A DNA stretch of 64,000 nucleotides from Hahellaceae bacterium (GCA_024234505.1 JACKOD010000004.1:527001-591000), one strand, 5' to 3'. Positions 1-9,452 are shown, counted from the first letter of the stretch. Numbers and translations: made by a program. Notes: generated by a model from the letters alone, not told the origin.

Positions 1-1
1 C

Positions 2-3000
2 TGGAAAGTGAAAACCTGTACGCTTAGCGGTTGTTCGCCAGCAATTCCCCTGAGTTCGACAAATACAGCTACATTCCCTTGGCTGGTGGCTGATGAGCCA
101 CTGATCGGAAACAAAGATTATATTGATATCAACGGGGGGACATTTGTGACCCTGGTGGATGGCAATGGCGATACGATTGATTACCTCCGGATTAATGGCT
201 ACGGATCACCCGACCCGGCCTGTACACCAGCGTTTAACTGGGATTATGCGACCAACAATAACAACACCAAAAATGTACGGCGTGAACCTGACGGAGCGGG
301 GGGGTGGATTGATAGTCCTGGTAACTCCGGGGGGACGACGGAGGGAAATGACAATAATGGTGGCGCGGCCACCGGGCCGAATATTTCCATTGCCGATGCG
401 GCCGCGTTTCAGGGGGACAATTTAGGCTTTACGGTTTCCTTATCGGCGGCTCATTCGGCGGTACTTACGATTCAATATGCCACACAGGATGTGTCCGCCG
501 TGGCGGGTACGGATTATACGAGCCAGACGGGAACGCTCACGATACCCGCCGGGGCGATGTCCGCGGTGATCTCAGTACCGACCTTGGCATCAGGTAACTC
601 CACATCGGTGCAAATGCGGTTGTTGCTCTCCAGTCCTTCTGTGGGGAGCCTGACCGGACAATTAGGTACGGGAACCATTTATCCGACGGCGGTCGCGGAA
701 TGGCGATTTGAAGAGTTCTGGAAGGGAAGCTCTGGAGAGGTCGTTGACCAAACCATTCACGGTTTAAACGGGACGGCACGTAACGGCGCTGCAACATCGG
801 TCGGCACGCCTGCGCGTGCCGGTGATCCTGGCACCTGTCGTTATGGCACGTTCGATGGTGCCAACCAATATGTTGAAGTTTCTGACAATACGAAACTGGA
901 TTTATCGAATGAGTTAACGCTGACGGCCTGGATTAATCCATCACAAATTCCGACGGGATCCGGCTTGAAAAGCATCCTGTCTAAAGATACTAACTATGAA
1001 TTTCACCTGAATTCAAGTCGCGAAATATATTGGTGGTGGAATTCATCTACCGGTACCGCACAATCGTTTACTACAACCGGTGCGAATATCCAGGCAGGCA
1101 CCTGGTATCATCTCGCGCTTACTTATAAGAATGGCGAGCAGAAAATCTACGTTAATGGGGTAGAAAAAGGGAGTCAGACCTTCGCAGGACGGTTACTGAC
1201 TAATAACCGCCCGCTGCAGATCGGGCAGGATCAAGGCGCATTCGGTCGCTATTTTTCCGGCAGTATTGATGAAGTCCGGATCTACGGGAACGGCTTACCT
1301 GCGTCTTTGATTATGGGTATTTATCAATCAACCCATCCTTGTGTTGCGACAGGCGGATGCTCGCAAACGTTTAGTGATGGTATTTCGAGTCATAGTCATG
1401 GCAGCGTCACTTTTGGCTACAATGCGCGCCTGCTAAATAGCCCGGACAATGTTCTGGATGTTGCCTCTGTCAGTCAGAATGGCGGTTCAACGACACCGAG
1501 TTGCAATTCTGCGAATTGCTCGGCCTCTGGAGGCGTGGTGTCTACACTTAATTTACCCGCATTTCCTGATACTTCCGTCTCCTCCGTTAACCGTTCCGCG
1601 TTTTGTATCTGGATCTTTTGCTTCGATCTGGCACTGGGCGATGACGGCAATCAACGTTACCAGCGCATTTCTGCCACGGCTGGGGCGACCATCAATACCA
1701 GCACCTATTTTTCCGAATATTTTATCCATCGACTGGAATTGCAAAGCAATACCACGCTGAATTTACGTCCGGGAGACTATTGGATAGATCAATTAACCTT
1801 GGGCTCAAATGTCACCATCAATGTGATCGGTGCGGGGACTGCGCGCGTTTACGTGAATCAGGCCATGCAGTTTGGTTATCAGAATCTTGTGAACTCCCCC
1901 TCGCTTAACGGTGCAGGAGATGCCAGTAAATTGCTCTGGATAGGGTACAACGATATTACTTTAAACAGCGAAGCAACGCTGAGTGCCGCGCTTTATTCGA
2001 AACAGAAGGCGACGCTTATTTCGCCATCCTATCTCTTTGGGGGAGTTGCGGCCGCTAATATTCAGCTGGATAGCAGCGCAGTGGTGGACTATCAGCCATT
2101 GGGCTTGGGGAGTGTTGATTTTGCCAGTCTGTGTAGTGGGGGGGGCTGTGCTCTGGGTAGCTTTGCCATTACGCAGCCGGTTTATGGACTCGCGTGTCCT
2201 TCAAGCAAAGCAGCGATCTCTATCACGGCCAAGTGCAATGATGGCTCGGGCACGATGTCGGGATATACCGGTACGATTAACCTATCGACCAATGACAATA
2301 CGCACAGCAAATTCTATGACGCGGCGAATAATCCGATTTCCTCCTATACATTTGTTGCAGGGGATGCCGGTGTTACCACTACTTATTTGTACCACGAGGC
2401 GGAAAATGCGTCAGTTATTGTGACGGCCAGCGACCTTGCGGCATCGGTCTCATCAAGTGCAAACACGGGCACTGATTTCAGAACCTCCGGATTTCGCATT
2501 GCACAACCTGCGGATTTTATGTGCGGTAGTAACACGACCATGACATTGACCGCTATCGGGCAGAACGATAGTAACCCCGGGGGGGCCTGCGAAGTGCTGA
2601 CCGGATTTAACGGTTCTAAACCATTTAAAGTGTGGTTTAGCGGAAACCAGGATCAGGCGGAGTCTCCACCCGTTGCCGATGCGATGGCGTCTTTGTCGTT
2701 GAATGGGAGTTTGCTCGGTGATCAAAGCCTGCCTGCAGCAGATAACCTGTCTTTGACGTTTAACAGTGGCGTCTCCACGTTGACCGTTGGATACGATGCG
2801 CACGTTGGACAGATATTAGGCATCAACTTCATACACGATGCGTCACCTTATGATGGTGTTGTTCTCAATAGCCTGAATGCTTCAACCCATACCTTTATTG
2901 TTTCTCCCTATTCGGCTTATTTAAAGGTCAATACTGCAGGGGCCGATTGCGCCACCGAGGATGCGGCCTGTTCGAAATTTGTTAAGGCGGGGGCGGGATT

Positions 3001-4321
3001 CAGTCACACCGTAGAAATGGTGTGCAGTGATAGTGATAATGCCGATCTCACCGACAACGCACGGGCACAACAATATCAAAGTAATAGTAATCTGACGCTG
3101 ACTCACACACTGGTGGCCCCGAGTCTGGCCTCTGGTGGTGTTTCAGGAAACCTTGGGGTGGCTTCTGTTGCGCTTACCAATGGGCTGGCCACGGTAGCAA
3201 CCCAGTCTATCAGCGAAGTAGGGGTATTTACGTTGGGTATACCGGCTTCAACCTATTTCGGCAAAGCCGTTGCCGGCTTTGAGTCACCCGCCATCGGGCG
3301 CTTTTATCCAGATCACTTTAGTGTGTTTAGCGAAAACACCGGACAGCTGAAAAATGCCTGTGGTGGCTACAGTTACACGGGGCAGCTTGAATCCATGGCC
3401 AGTGGTGCGGGAACGATCAGCTATTTCACTACGCTCGCCGCACCTGCCGTTAGTTTGCCATCGGTCAGAATTACGCCATTTAATGCCTTAGGGGTAGTCA
3501 CTCAAAATTATTTTGGTGCCTTCCAGAGGCTTACGGCGAACGAAATTACGGTGACGGCTCCGACAGATGACCTCATTGCTAACGGGCTGGATGGCACTAC
3601 ACGGATGGCGTTGCAGTCGTCATTACAGGATGGTGGGTTGTCAGAGATGCTATATTCAGGCGAACGAGGACACTTAAAGTATGAGTTCTCCTCGAGTGAT
3701 CGCTTTTACTACGTTAAAAATTCAAATTCGCTCAGGCCCCCGTTTAATCCTTCGTTTGCCTTGACGGTCAGCTCAATTCTTGAAACAACCGACGGAACAA
3801 CTGCGACGAATACGCCGCTATCCATTACACCTGACGGGAGTGGTGTTGAGGTGCGCTACGGTCGCTGGCGGATGGAAAATGCCTTCGGCCCTGAAACGCA
3901 TGCATTATCGATGCCGGCGATAGCCGAATTCTATTCGGCGACGCAACAGTGGCAAACCAATACAAGTGACAATTGTACGCGGCTCAGTGTGAACGTGCCG
4001 ACAGATAATCTGTTCCTGACTCCCACGCCGGCTGGCAGTGGTGCAACGCCGGCTGACGCGATACCTGTGGGCACGGCAACCACAAACTTTAGCTTCAATA
4101 CACTACTGGGTTCGGGGCGGGGCGACTTTTTGTTTAGTCCGTTAAGTGTAACGGGCCAATCGGGCGTGGTGACTATTCATGCCGATTTAAGCCAGACACC
4201 CTGGCTTAAATATGATTGGGATGGTAATGGCTCTCTGGATAATAGTCCTGATGCGAGCATCACCTTTGGTCGCTATCGGGGCCACGACCGTATAATTTAC
4301 TGGCGCGAGATCGATGAATAG
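2..4321 (+). CDS. mshQ: MSHA biogenesis protein MshQ, 5' end cut by window
   Basis: Very large secreted surface protein from the end of a mannose-sensitive haemagglutinin (type IV pilus) locus. The frame is open to the left edge and the first domain is already under way, so the true start lies outside; the GTG at 8 is internal. The order seen is: a lamin-tail-like beta domain (about residues 20-105, rich in DG/YID strands), a Calx-beta-like repeat (about 120-225, with AGTDYTSQTGTLTIPAG), a LamG/concanavalin-like domain (about 230-430, with WRFEE, FDGANQYVEV and LTAWINP), then a long MshQ/DUF6701 region ending in YDWDGNGSLDNSP and FGRYRGHDRIIYWRE, the characteristic MshQ C-terminus. Many paired cysteines suit an exported protein. 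Its biochemical role is unknown; pilus assembly or adhesion is inferred from the family. It converges on ntrC. Confidence 0.88.
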   Translation, partial: WKVKTCTLSGCSPAIPLSSTNTATFPWLVADEPLIGNKDYIDINGGTFVTLVDGNGDTIDYLRINGYGSPDPACTPAFNWDYATNNNNTKNVRREPDGAGGWIDSPGNSGGTTEGNDNNGGAATGPNISIADAAAFQGDNLGFTVSLSAAHSAVLTIQYATQDVSAVAGTDYTSQTGTLTIPAGAMSAVISVPTLASGNSTSVQMRLLLSSPSVGSLTGQLGTGTIYPTAVAEWRFEEFWKGSSGEVVDQTIHGLNGTARNGAATSVGTPARAGDPGTCRYGTFDGANQYVEVSDNTKLDLSNELTLTAWINPSQIPTGSGLKSILSKDTNYEFHLNSSREIYWWWNSSTGTAQSFTTTGANIQAGTWYHLALTYKNGEQKIYVNGVEKGSQTFAGRLLTNNRPLQIGQDQGAFGRYFSGSIDEVRIYGNGLPASLIMGIYQSTHPCVATGGCSQTFSDGISSHSHGSVTFGYNARLLNSPDNVLDVASVSQNGGSTTPSCNSANCSASGGVVSTLNLPAFPDTSVSSVNRSAFCIWIFCFDLALGDDGNQRYQRISATAGATINTSTYFSEYFIHRLELQSNTTLNLRPGDYWIDQLTLGSNVTINVIGAGTARVYVNQAMQFGYQNLVNSPSLNGAGDASKLLWIGYNDITLNSEATLSAALYSKQKATLISPSYLFGGVAAANIQLDSSAVVDYQPLGLGSVDFASLCSGGGCALGSFAITQPVYGLACPSSKAAISITAKCNDGSGTMSGYTGTINLSTNDNTHSKFYDAANNPISSYTFVAGDAGVTTTYLYHEAENASVIVTASDLAASVSSSANTGTDFRTSGFRIAQPADFMCGSNTTMTLTAIGQNDSNPGGACEVLTGFNGSKPFKVWFSGNQDQAESPPVADAMASLSLNGSLLGDQSLPAADNLSLTFNSGVSTLTVGYDAHVGQILGINFIHDASPYDGVVLNSLNASTHTFIVSPYSAYLKVNTAGADCATEDAACSKFVKAGAGFSHTVEMVCSDSDNADLTDNARAQQYQSNSNLTLTHTLVAPSLASGGVSGNLGVASVALTNGLATVATQSISEVGVFTLGIPASTYFGKAVAGFESPAIGRFYPDHFSVFSENTGQLKNACGGYSYTGQLESMASGAGTISYFTTLAAPAVSLPSVRITPFNALGVVTQNYFGAFQRLTANEITVTAPTDDLIANGLDGTTRMALQSSLQDGGLSEMLYSGERGHLKYEFSSSDRFYYVKNSNSLRPPFNPSFALTVSSILETTDGTTATNTPLSITPDGSGVEVRYGRWRMENAFGPETHALSMPAIAEFYSATQQWQTNTSDNCTRLSVNVPTDNLFLTPTPAGSGATPADAIPVGTATTNFSFNTLLGSGRGDFLFSPLSVTGQSGVVTIHADLSQTPWLKYDWDGNGSLDNSPDASITFGRYRGHDRIIYWREIDE

Positions 4322-4332
4322 CGGTGCCTGCT

Positions 4333-4359
4333 GATGAGTGAGCGTAAGGCTCACTCATC
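4333..4359. terminator. Perfect 11-bp hairpin between mshQ and ntrC
   Basis: GATGAGTGAGC, a five-base loop (GTAAG), then GCTCACTCATC. It begins 12 bases after the mshQ stop and covers the ntrC stop codon at 4351-4353. Neither side has a T-run, so it is a weak fit to a Rho-independent terminator. It more likely acts as a two-way 3' end stabiliser or attenuating stem. Confidence 0.45.
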
Positions 4360-5787
4360 GTCATCCACGCTGTCTTCGGTTTCCATACCGAGTTCTTTGA
4401 TTTTTCTTGTTAGCGTATTACGTCCCCAACCCAAGAGAATGGATGCGTCACGCTTTCTTCCGCCCGTGTGTTTTAGTGCGGTTTCAATCATGAGTCTTTC
4501 AAATTCAGGCACAATGGTATCCAGAATACCTTGCTTGCCTCGGCGTAATTCCTGCTCCGCGAAGCTTCGCAAAGTTTCCTGCCAGCTGCCGCCCTGAGAG
4601 GGTAAATCAGACTGGTTTAGCAGTTCCGGAGGCAAATCAGAAATGTGCACTTCGCGCCCGCTCGCCATGACAGTGAGCCAGCGACAAGTATTTTCCAGCT
4701 GGCGAACGTTGCCCTGCCACGAAAGATTACTGATGTACTCTTCGGTTTCCGGGCGTAATTGTTTGGGGTCGACATTGAGTTCCTTCGCCGCCTTTTTCAG
4801 GAAATGGTTGGTCAGGCGAGGAATATCCTCTCTTCGTTCACTAAGCTTGGGTAAGTGAATGCGGATTACATTCAGGCGATGAAACAGATCCTCCCGGAAT
4901 TTACCTTCGTGTACCAGCTTCTCCAGATTCTGGTGTGTGGCAGCAATGATTCTTACATCGACCTTGACCGGTGTTGCACCACCGACCCGGTAAAACTCAC
5001 CATCTGCCAACACCCTTAATAAACGGGTTTGCGTGTCGGCAGGCATGTCGCCAATTTCATCCAGAAAGAGTGTGCCGCCATTGGCTTGTTCAAATCGCCC
5101 CTGACGCTGACCTCCTGCGCCGGTAAAAGATCCCTTCTCGTGCCCGAATAATTCGGATTCGATCAGGTCTTTGGGAATGGCTGCCATGTTCAACGCGATA
5201 AAATTGCCCTTAGAGCGAGGGCTGTGCTGGTGTAGTGCCCGTGCGACCAGCTCTTTACCTGTTCCGGATTCCCCATTGATGAGTACGGTAATATTGGAGT
5301 GAGACAGGCGACCAATGGCGCGAAAAACTTCCTGCATCGCAGGTGCTTCACCAATAATTTCGGTGCTGCGTTGTAACGCTTCACTGCTTTGGCTTTGTTT
5401 CTGTTCACGGAGTTCAATGGCGTGGGCGATAGCTCTTTTTACCAGTGCTACCGCTTCATCAATGTCGAAAGGCTTGGGAAGATAATCAAACGCACCGCTT
5501 TGATAGGAAGAAACCGCGCTCTCCAAATCAGAATGCGCCGTCATAATGATCACCGGTATATCCGGATACTCTTCCTTGATTTGCGCGAGTAGATCCAGTC
5601 CGTCGATTCCCGGCATCCGGATATCACTGATAATCGCATCAGGCTTTTCGCGAGTCAGGCGGTTCAGAACACCTTCCCCGCTTTCAAAACTTCGTATATT
5701 CAACTGCTCCTGTTCCAGCGCTTTTTCTAGAACCCAGCGAATTGAACGGTCATCATCAATGATCCAGACGTTGGATGCTGTGCTCAT
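4351..5787 (-). CDS. ntrC: Nitrogen regulation response regulator NtrC (NR-I)
   Basis: Sigma-54 activator, 478 aa, that switches on glnA and other nitrogen-limitation genes when phosphorylated by NtrB. Domains: receiver (1-120) with the acidic triad near D12/D13 and phospho-acceptor D55 in SDIRMPG; AAA+ sigma-54 interaction domain (about 140-375) with Walker A GESGTGKE and Walker B GTLFLDEIGD; C-terminal Fis-type helix-turn-helix (GGRKRDASILLGWGRNTLTRKI). The sigma-54 contact loop reads GSFTGA instead of the usual GAFTGA. The ATG overlaps the ntrB stop in an ATGA junction, so the two are translationally coupled. Probable targets are the sites upstream of glnA (9538-9585) and ntrB (6961-7020). 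Confidence 0.97.
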   Translation of the reverse strand: MSTASNVWIIDDDRSIRWVLEKALEQEQLNIRSFESGEGVLNRLTREKPDAIISDIRMPGIDGLDLLAQIKEEYPDIPVIIMTAHSDLESAVSSYQSGAFDYLPKPFDIDEAVALVKRAIAHAIELREQKQSQSSEALQRSTEIIGEAPAMQEVFRAIGRLSHSNITVLINGESGTGKELVARALHQHSPRSKGNFIALNMAAIPKDLIESELFGHEKGSFTGAGGQRQGRFEQANGGTLFLDEIGDMPADTQTRLLRVLADGEFYRVGGATPVKVDVRIIAATHQNLEKLVHEGKFREDLFHRLNVIRIHLPKLSERREDIPRLTNHFLKKAAKELNVDPKQLRPETEEYISNLSWQGNVRQLENTCRWLTVMASGREVHISDLPPELLNQSDLPSQGGSWQETLRSFAEQELRRGKQGILDTIVPEFERLMIETALKHTGGRKRDASILLGWGRNTLTRKIKELGMETEDSVDDDE

Positions 5788-6857
5788 GCTTTACGCTCCA
5801 GCGGTATGTAAATAATAAAGTTGGTATTTCCCGGTTCGCTTTCGCACTCCACCAGGCCTTCATGCTGCCCGATAATGCCCTGCGTAATAGAGAGTCCGAG
5901 GCCAGAACCCTCCGGACGGCCACTCACCATGGGATAGAAAATATTCTTAAGAAAGCTATCAGGAATGCCCGGTCCATTGTCGATAATGTCAATTCTGACC
6001 ACCAGCCGGTGCCTGGTATGTCCAATTGTAAATTGTCGCAATGCCCGGGTTCTCATAGTAATCTGGCTGGGTTTGCCATTTTGGGTTGACAGCAGTGCCT
6101 GCATCGCATTTCTCGATATATTGAGAAATGCTTGAATAAGTTGCTCCTTATCGCCAGGAAGCTCTGGAATGCTGGGGTCGTAATCCTTCACAATGTCTAT
6201 GGCACCGTGAGACTCCACTTGAATCAGGTTCGCCACGCGCTCCAGCACTTCGTGAATATTAACTTCCTCTCGCTTGAATACTTTATTGGGGCCGAGCATG
6301 CGATCTACCAGATTTCTCAGTCGATCGGCTTCTTCAATAATAATATGAGTGTATTCGTGCAGGTTGGGATCAACGAGTTCACGTTCCAGAAGCTGGGCGG
6401 CGCCTCGAATTCCTCCCAGCGGATTTTTAATTTCGTGCGCCAGTCCACGCACCAGTATGCGGGTAGTTTCCTGTTTGGCGAGCAGGTCTTCTTCCCGGCT
6501 GATGCGTATCAGTCGATCACGTGGTTGTATTTCCATCAACAGCGTTGGTTCTTCGGCTCCCATGAAGAGGGCAACACTATAATCGGCCCGAATTTTACTG
6601 CCGCTGGGAAGCATGAATTCGGCTTCCCGACGGGTAAAGGGATGTCCGTTGTGTAGTGTATCCAATAAAATTTGGGATTCTCTTTCAGACTCTGGAAACA
6701 GGTCGTTGATACGAAAACCCAGTACGCGTTTACCGCTGGCTTCAAAAAGCATTTCAGCCGCAGGATTTAAAAAGATAATTTCCAGCGACTCATTGAGCAT
6801 TAACAACGCCGTAGACAGGCTTTCAAGCAATTTCTGGTAGTTTAGATTGTTTGACAT
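5784..6857 (-). CDS. ntrB: Nitrogen regulation sensor kinase NtrB (NR-II)
   Basis: Cytoplasmic histidine kinase/phosphatase, 357 aa, that phosphorylates NtrC under nitrogen limitation and is normally controlled by PII. A PAS domain (about 10-115) is followed by a HisKA helix with H141 in GLAHEIKNP. The HATPase domain has the N box (NISRNAMQAL) and G boxes (DNGPGIPD, GSGLGLS), so no catalytic element is missing. The start is set at the ATG at 6857, which has AAAGGA about 12 bases upstream and gives the normal family length; a longer open frame to 6977 would run through the operator region. There are no membrane segments. The 3' end overlaps ntrC by four bases. Confidence 0.96.
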   Translation of the reverse strand: MSNNLNYQKLLESLSTALLMLNESLEIIFLNPAAEMLFEASGKRVLGFRINDLFPESERESQILLDTLHNGHPFTRREAEFMLPSGSKIRADYSVALFMGAEEPTLLMEIQPRDRLIRISREEDLLAKQETTRILVRGLAHEIKNPLGGIRGAAQLLERELVDPNLHEYTHIIIEEADRLRNLVDRMLGPNKVFKREEVNIHEVLERVANLIQVESHGAIDIVKDYDPSIPELPGDKEQLIQAFLNISRNAMQALLSTQNGKPSQITMRTRALRQFTIGHTRHRLVVRIDIIDNGPGIPDSFLKNIFYPMVSGRPEGSGLGLSITQGIIGQHEGLVECESEPGNTNFIIYIPLERKA

Positions 6858-6954
6858 GGCGCTTTCGTTTCCTTTGTTAAGGGAATGAAAGGCAAAAAAT
6901 GCACCAAGATTGATAAGTTGCTGATGAGAATGATTGATTGCCCTTGGTTCCGCG

Positions 6955-7020
6955 TGCTGTGGACCATTTTGGCGCAAGACTGTGGGCTTCTGTAAAAGCT
7001 ATTTTGCACCAAAATGGTGA
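6955..7020 (-). promoter_or_regulatory. Two NtrC-like operators upstream of ntrB
   Basis: GCACC-AAAAT-GGTGA lies at 7006-7020, and the reverse complement of 6961-6975 reads GCGCC-AAAAT-GGTCC. Both match the NtrC operator pattern GCAC(C/T)-N5-GGTGC and share the core CCAAAATGGT in opposite orientation, 45 bp apart. A further half site (TGCACC) is at 6899-6904. The cluster sits just behind the DUF4124 gene and about 100-160 bp before ntrB. Autoregulation of ntrBC by NtrC is the likely role, as is known for enteric glnL; the sites are a sequence match only. Confidence 0.55.
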
Positions 7021-7026
7021 GGCCTG

Positions 7027-7596
7027 CTATTTGCTTGGTGTGGTCTGGGAACGGTTTGCTATAGGGCGGTGAATGGTTATCGAAAGTGATGTGCTCGATA
7101 TCAGTTTCATTCCCATGTTATCAATGATGGAAACCTGCAGATTATGCGTTCCGCGATCGACATTTTGTAATGTGGTAGAGGTGCTGGCACCGGTATAGGC
7201 CACTTTTCCATCGATGGTAAGCCGAAAAAGATGCCCTGAAGCAATTTCTGGCTGTGCACTAAAAGTGACATCCACGCTCCCATCTGGCGCATGAAAGGCG
7301 CTGCCATTTGCCGGACTGGTAATTTCAAGTTGGGTATAGATTGCGCCATCGCCTTTGTTTGTCTTTTCTGGCGAGCTTTCTTTCGACGTCTCTGCTGCGG
7401 GTGTTCTCATATCGATGGTTTGTGTCGGCCTGACGGTGATCTTCTCTGCATTTTCTGTCGCATGGTCACTGAAGTGGACAACCCCTTTGGCGTCTGTCCA
7501 GCGGTAAATGTCATTTCCAAAAGTATTGCCGGATATCACCAGTGTACAGAACACAAGAAGTTTGAATTTAGCCTGTGTATTAGCATGTGTCAGCAT
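7027..7596 (-). CDS. Secreted DUF4124-domain protein in the glnA-ntrBC cluster
   Basis: 189 aa exported protein of unknown function. The start chosen (7596) gives a signal peptide-like N-terminus with hydrophobic core LLVFCTLVISGNTFG; a longer frame to 7647 would bury it. The mature N-terminus carries the DUF4124 signature (IYRWTDAKGVVHFSD). A low-complexity linker rich in S, T and K follows, then an Ig/fibronectin-like beta region (about 85-175) with FRLTIDGKVAYTG and RGTHNLQVSIID. Genes of this family commonly lie between glnA and ntrB in Pseudomonas and relatives, but no nitrogen-related activity has been shown to my knowledge. It is separated from glnA by a terminator, so it probably has its own promoter in 7597-7740, which I could not define. 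Confidence 0.85.
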   Translation of the reverse strand: MLTHANTQAKFKLLVFCTLVISGNTFGNDIYRWTDAKGVVHFSDHATENAEKITVRPTQTIDMRTPAAETSKESSPEKTNKGDGAIYTQLEITSPANGSAFHAPDGSVDVTFSAQPEIASGHLFRLTIDGKVAYTGASTSTTLQNVDRGTHNLQVSIIDNMGMKLISSTSLSITIHRPIANRSQTTPSK

Positions 7597-7744
7597 GACA
7601 TATTCCTGTGGGGCATGAGCGCGAACGATTGCGGGATGTGATTCCAATATAGCAATAACTTTAAGGCGGGGCGAGGCCGTCTGTCTGCGCCTGAGACCGT
7701 TCGGTGGAGTAGGGGGCGATGGTTTTAGGTGGTTGAAAACGAAA

Positions 7745-7772
7745 AAAACCCGGCTTAAAAGCCGGGTTTTTC
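7745..7772 (-). terminator. Rho-independent terminator of glnA
   Basis: AACCCGGCTT and AAGCCGGGTT form a GC-rich stem flanked by A-run and T-run, starting about 55 bases beyond the glnA stop. On the minus strand it ends in GGGTTTTTTTC. It would isolate glnA from the downstream DUF4124-ntrB-ntrC genes. Confidence 0.85.
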
Positions 7773-7827
7773 CTTATTGTCAGGTTAACTTGGCAAGGCC
7801 AGGCTAACTTAGCAAGTCAGGACTAGC

Positions 7828-9234
7828 TTAGCAAGAGTAGTACATGTCGAACTCAACAGGGTGAACTGTCATGTTCAGACGCTCAACGTCTTTACGCTTC
7901 AGTTCGATGTAAGCAGCGATCATATCTTCGCTGAATACGTTACCGCGAGTCAGGAACTCGTGATCTTCTTCCAGGTAGTTCAGAGCCTGTTCCAAAGAGT
8001 TACACACGGTCGGGATAGACAGTGCTTCTTCTTTTGGCAGATCGTACAGATCTTTATCCATTGCATCGCCAGGATGGATCTTGTTCTGGATACCGTCCAG
8101 ACCAGCCATCATCAGCGCTGCAAAGCACAGGTAAGGGTTCGCACCTGGATCAGGGAAGCGAGTTTCAATACGACGTGCTTTTGCACTGGTTACGTAAGGA
8201 ATACGAATAGATGCAGAGCGGTTACGGGCAGAGTACGCCAGCATAACAGGTGCTTCAAAACCAGGAACCAGACGCTTGTAAGAGTTGGTTAACGGGTTAG
8301 TGAAAGCATTCAGTGTGCGCGCGTGCTTGATGATACCGCCGATATAGTACAGAGCAGTTTCAGACAGACCTGCGTAAGCGTCACCAGCAAAGATATTTAC
8401 GCCATCCTTAGACAGAGACTGGTGAACGTGCATACCAGAGCCGTTGTCACCTACCAGAGGCTTAGGCATGAAAGTAGCGGTTTTGCCATAAGCATGTGCA
8501 ACGTTGTGTACGCAGTACTTCAGAATCTGAACTTCGTCTGCTTTGGCGATCAGGGTGTTAGCGCCCACGCCGATTTCACACTGACCTGCAGTTGCTACTT
8601 CGTGGTGGTGAACTTCGATGTTCAGACCCATCGCTTCCATCGCATTACACATTGCACCACGGATATCGTGCAGTGAATCTACAGGCGGTACGGGGAAGTA
8701 GCCGCCTTTAACGCCAGGACGGTGACCAATGTTTCCGCCTTCGATATCTTCGTGAGATACCCAGGAAGCTTCTTCAGAGTGAATAGAGTACATAGAGCCG
8801 TTGATGTCACTCTTCCACTTCACGCTGTCGAAGATGAAGAATTCAGGCTCAGGACCAAATACCGCTTTGTCAGCGATGCCGGTAGATTTCAGGTATTCTT
8901 CCGCGCGGCGAGCGACAGAGCGAGGATCACGATCGTAACCCTGCATGGTTGAAGGCTCTACGATATCACAGGTTACGTTCAGCGTAGTTTCTTCAAAGAA
9001 CGGGTCAATCACAGCCGTACTGTCATCCGGACGGATGATCATGTCAGATTCCTGAATACCCTTCCAGCCTGCGATTGAAGAACCATCGAACATTTTGCCG
9101 TCAGTAAACAGGCTTTCGTCCACATCTTTGGCGGGAATAGTAACGTGCTGCTCTTTACCGCGAGTATCGGTGAAACGCAAATCTATCCACTTGACGTCGT
9201 GCTCTTTGATGAGCTTCAGAGATTTCTCTGACAT
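7828..9234 (-). CDS. glnA: Type I glutamine synthetase
   Basis: Condenses glutamate and ammonia to glutamine with ATP; 468 aa, the normal GSI-beta length, and a dodecamer in the family. Visible signatures are FTDTRGKEQHVTIP and FDGSSIAGWKG at the N-terminus, the ATP/metal region KPLVGDNGSGMHVHQS, and the adenylylation loop with its tyrosine in KDLYDLPKEE. The loop implies control by GlnE, whose gene is at 51882-54827. The start is the ATG at 9234, followed by MSEKSLKLIK; upstream in-frame codons to 9318 are leader. Expression is probably from the sigma-54 promoter at 9437-9452 with two distal NtrC sites. Antisense open frames through the gene are coding shadows. Confidence 0.98.
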   Translation of the reverse strand: MSEKSLKLIKEHDVKWIDLRFTDTRGKEQHVTIPAKDVDESLFTDGKMFDGSSIAGWKGIQESDMIIRPDDSTAVIDPFFEETTLNVTCDIVEPSTMQGYDRDPRSVARRAEEYLKSTGIADKAVFGPEPEFFIFDSVKWKSDINGSMYSIHSEEASWVSHEDIEGGNIGHRPGVKGGYFPVPPVDSLHDIRGAMCNAMEAMGLNIEVHHHEVATAGQCEIGVGANTLIAKADEVQILKYCVHNVAHAYGKTATFMPKPLVGDNGSGMHVHQSLSKDGVNIFAGDAYAGLSETALYYIGGIIKHARTLNAFTNPLTNSYKRLVPGFEAPVMLAYSARNRSASIRIPYVTSAKARRIETRFPDPGANPYLCFAALMMAGLDGIQNKIHPGDAMDKDLYDLPKEEALSIPTVCNSLEQALNYLEEDHEFLTRGNVFSEDMIAAYIELKRKDVERLNMTVHPVEFDMYYSC

Positions 9235-9436
9235 TCCGTTTTCTCCGTTGGTAATTGAACTAAGAACAATTGACTGGTTACCCTTTTTTATGGTCCCGAG
9301 CTGCGCTGAAACGCCCAAATTAACGGGTATTTGATTGAGCAGTCAGGTGAGCTTTGGCAAAGAGTGGCCAAATTGAGCAGAGAATAGCACGAAGTGTTCG
9401 CTGTTTCTCTACTATTTAATGTCGAATAAACACAAA

Positions 9437-9452
9437 AGCAATATGCTTGCCA
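9437..9452 (-). promoter_or_regulatory. Sigma-54 promoter of glnA
   Basis: The minus strand reads TGGCAAGCATATTGCT, matching the -24/-12 consensus TGGCACG-N4-TTGC(A/T) at all but one of its fixed positions. The transcription start would be near 9426, leaving a leader of about 190 nt before the ATG at 9234. Confidence 0.82.

Noticed and set aside
6132..6656. 174-codon frame opposite ntrB
   Set aside because: Antisense shadow of the kinase gene; ntrB shows all catalytic motifs on the other strand.
6858..6977. Longer N-terminus for NtrB
   Set aside because: Would translate through the NtrC-like operator and exceed the family length; the internal ATG has a good ribosome site.
7861..8292. Plus-strand open frames opposite glnA (also 8323-8676)
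   Set aside because: They mirror the codons of the highly conserved glutamine synthetase gene, lack ribosome sites and have no family features.
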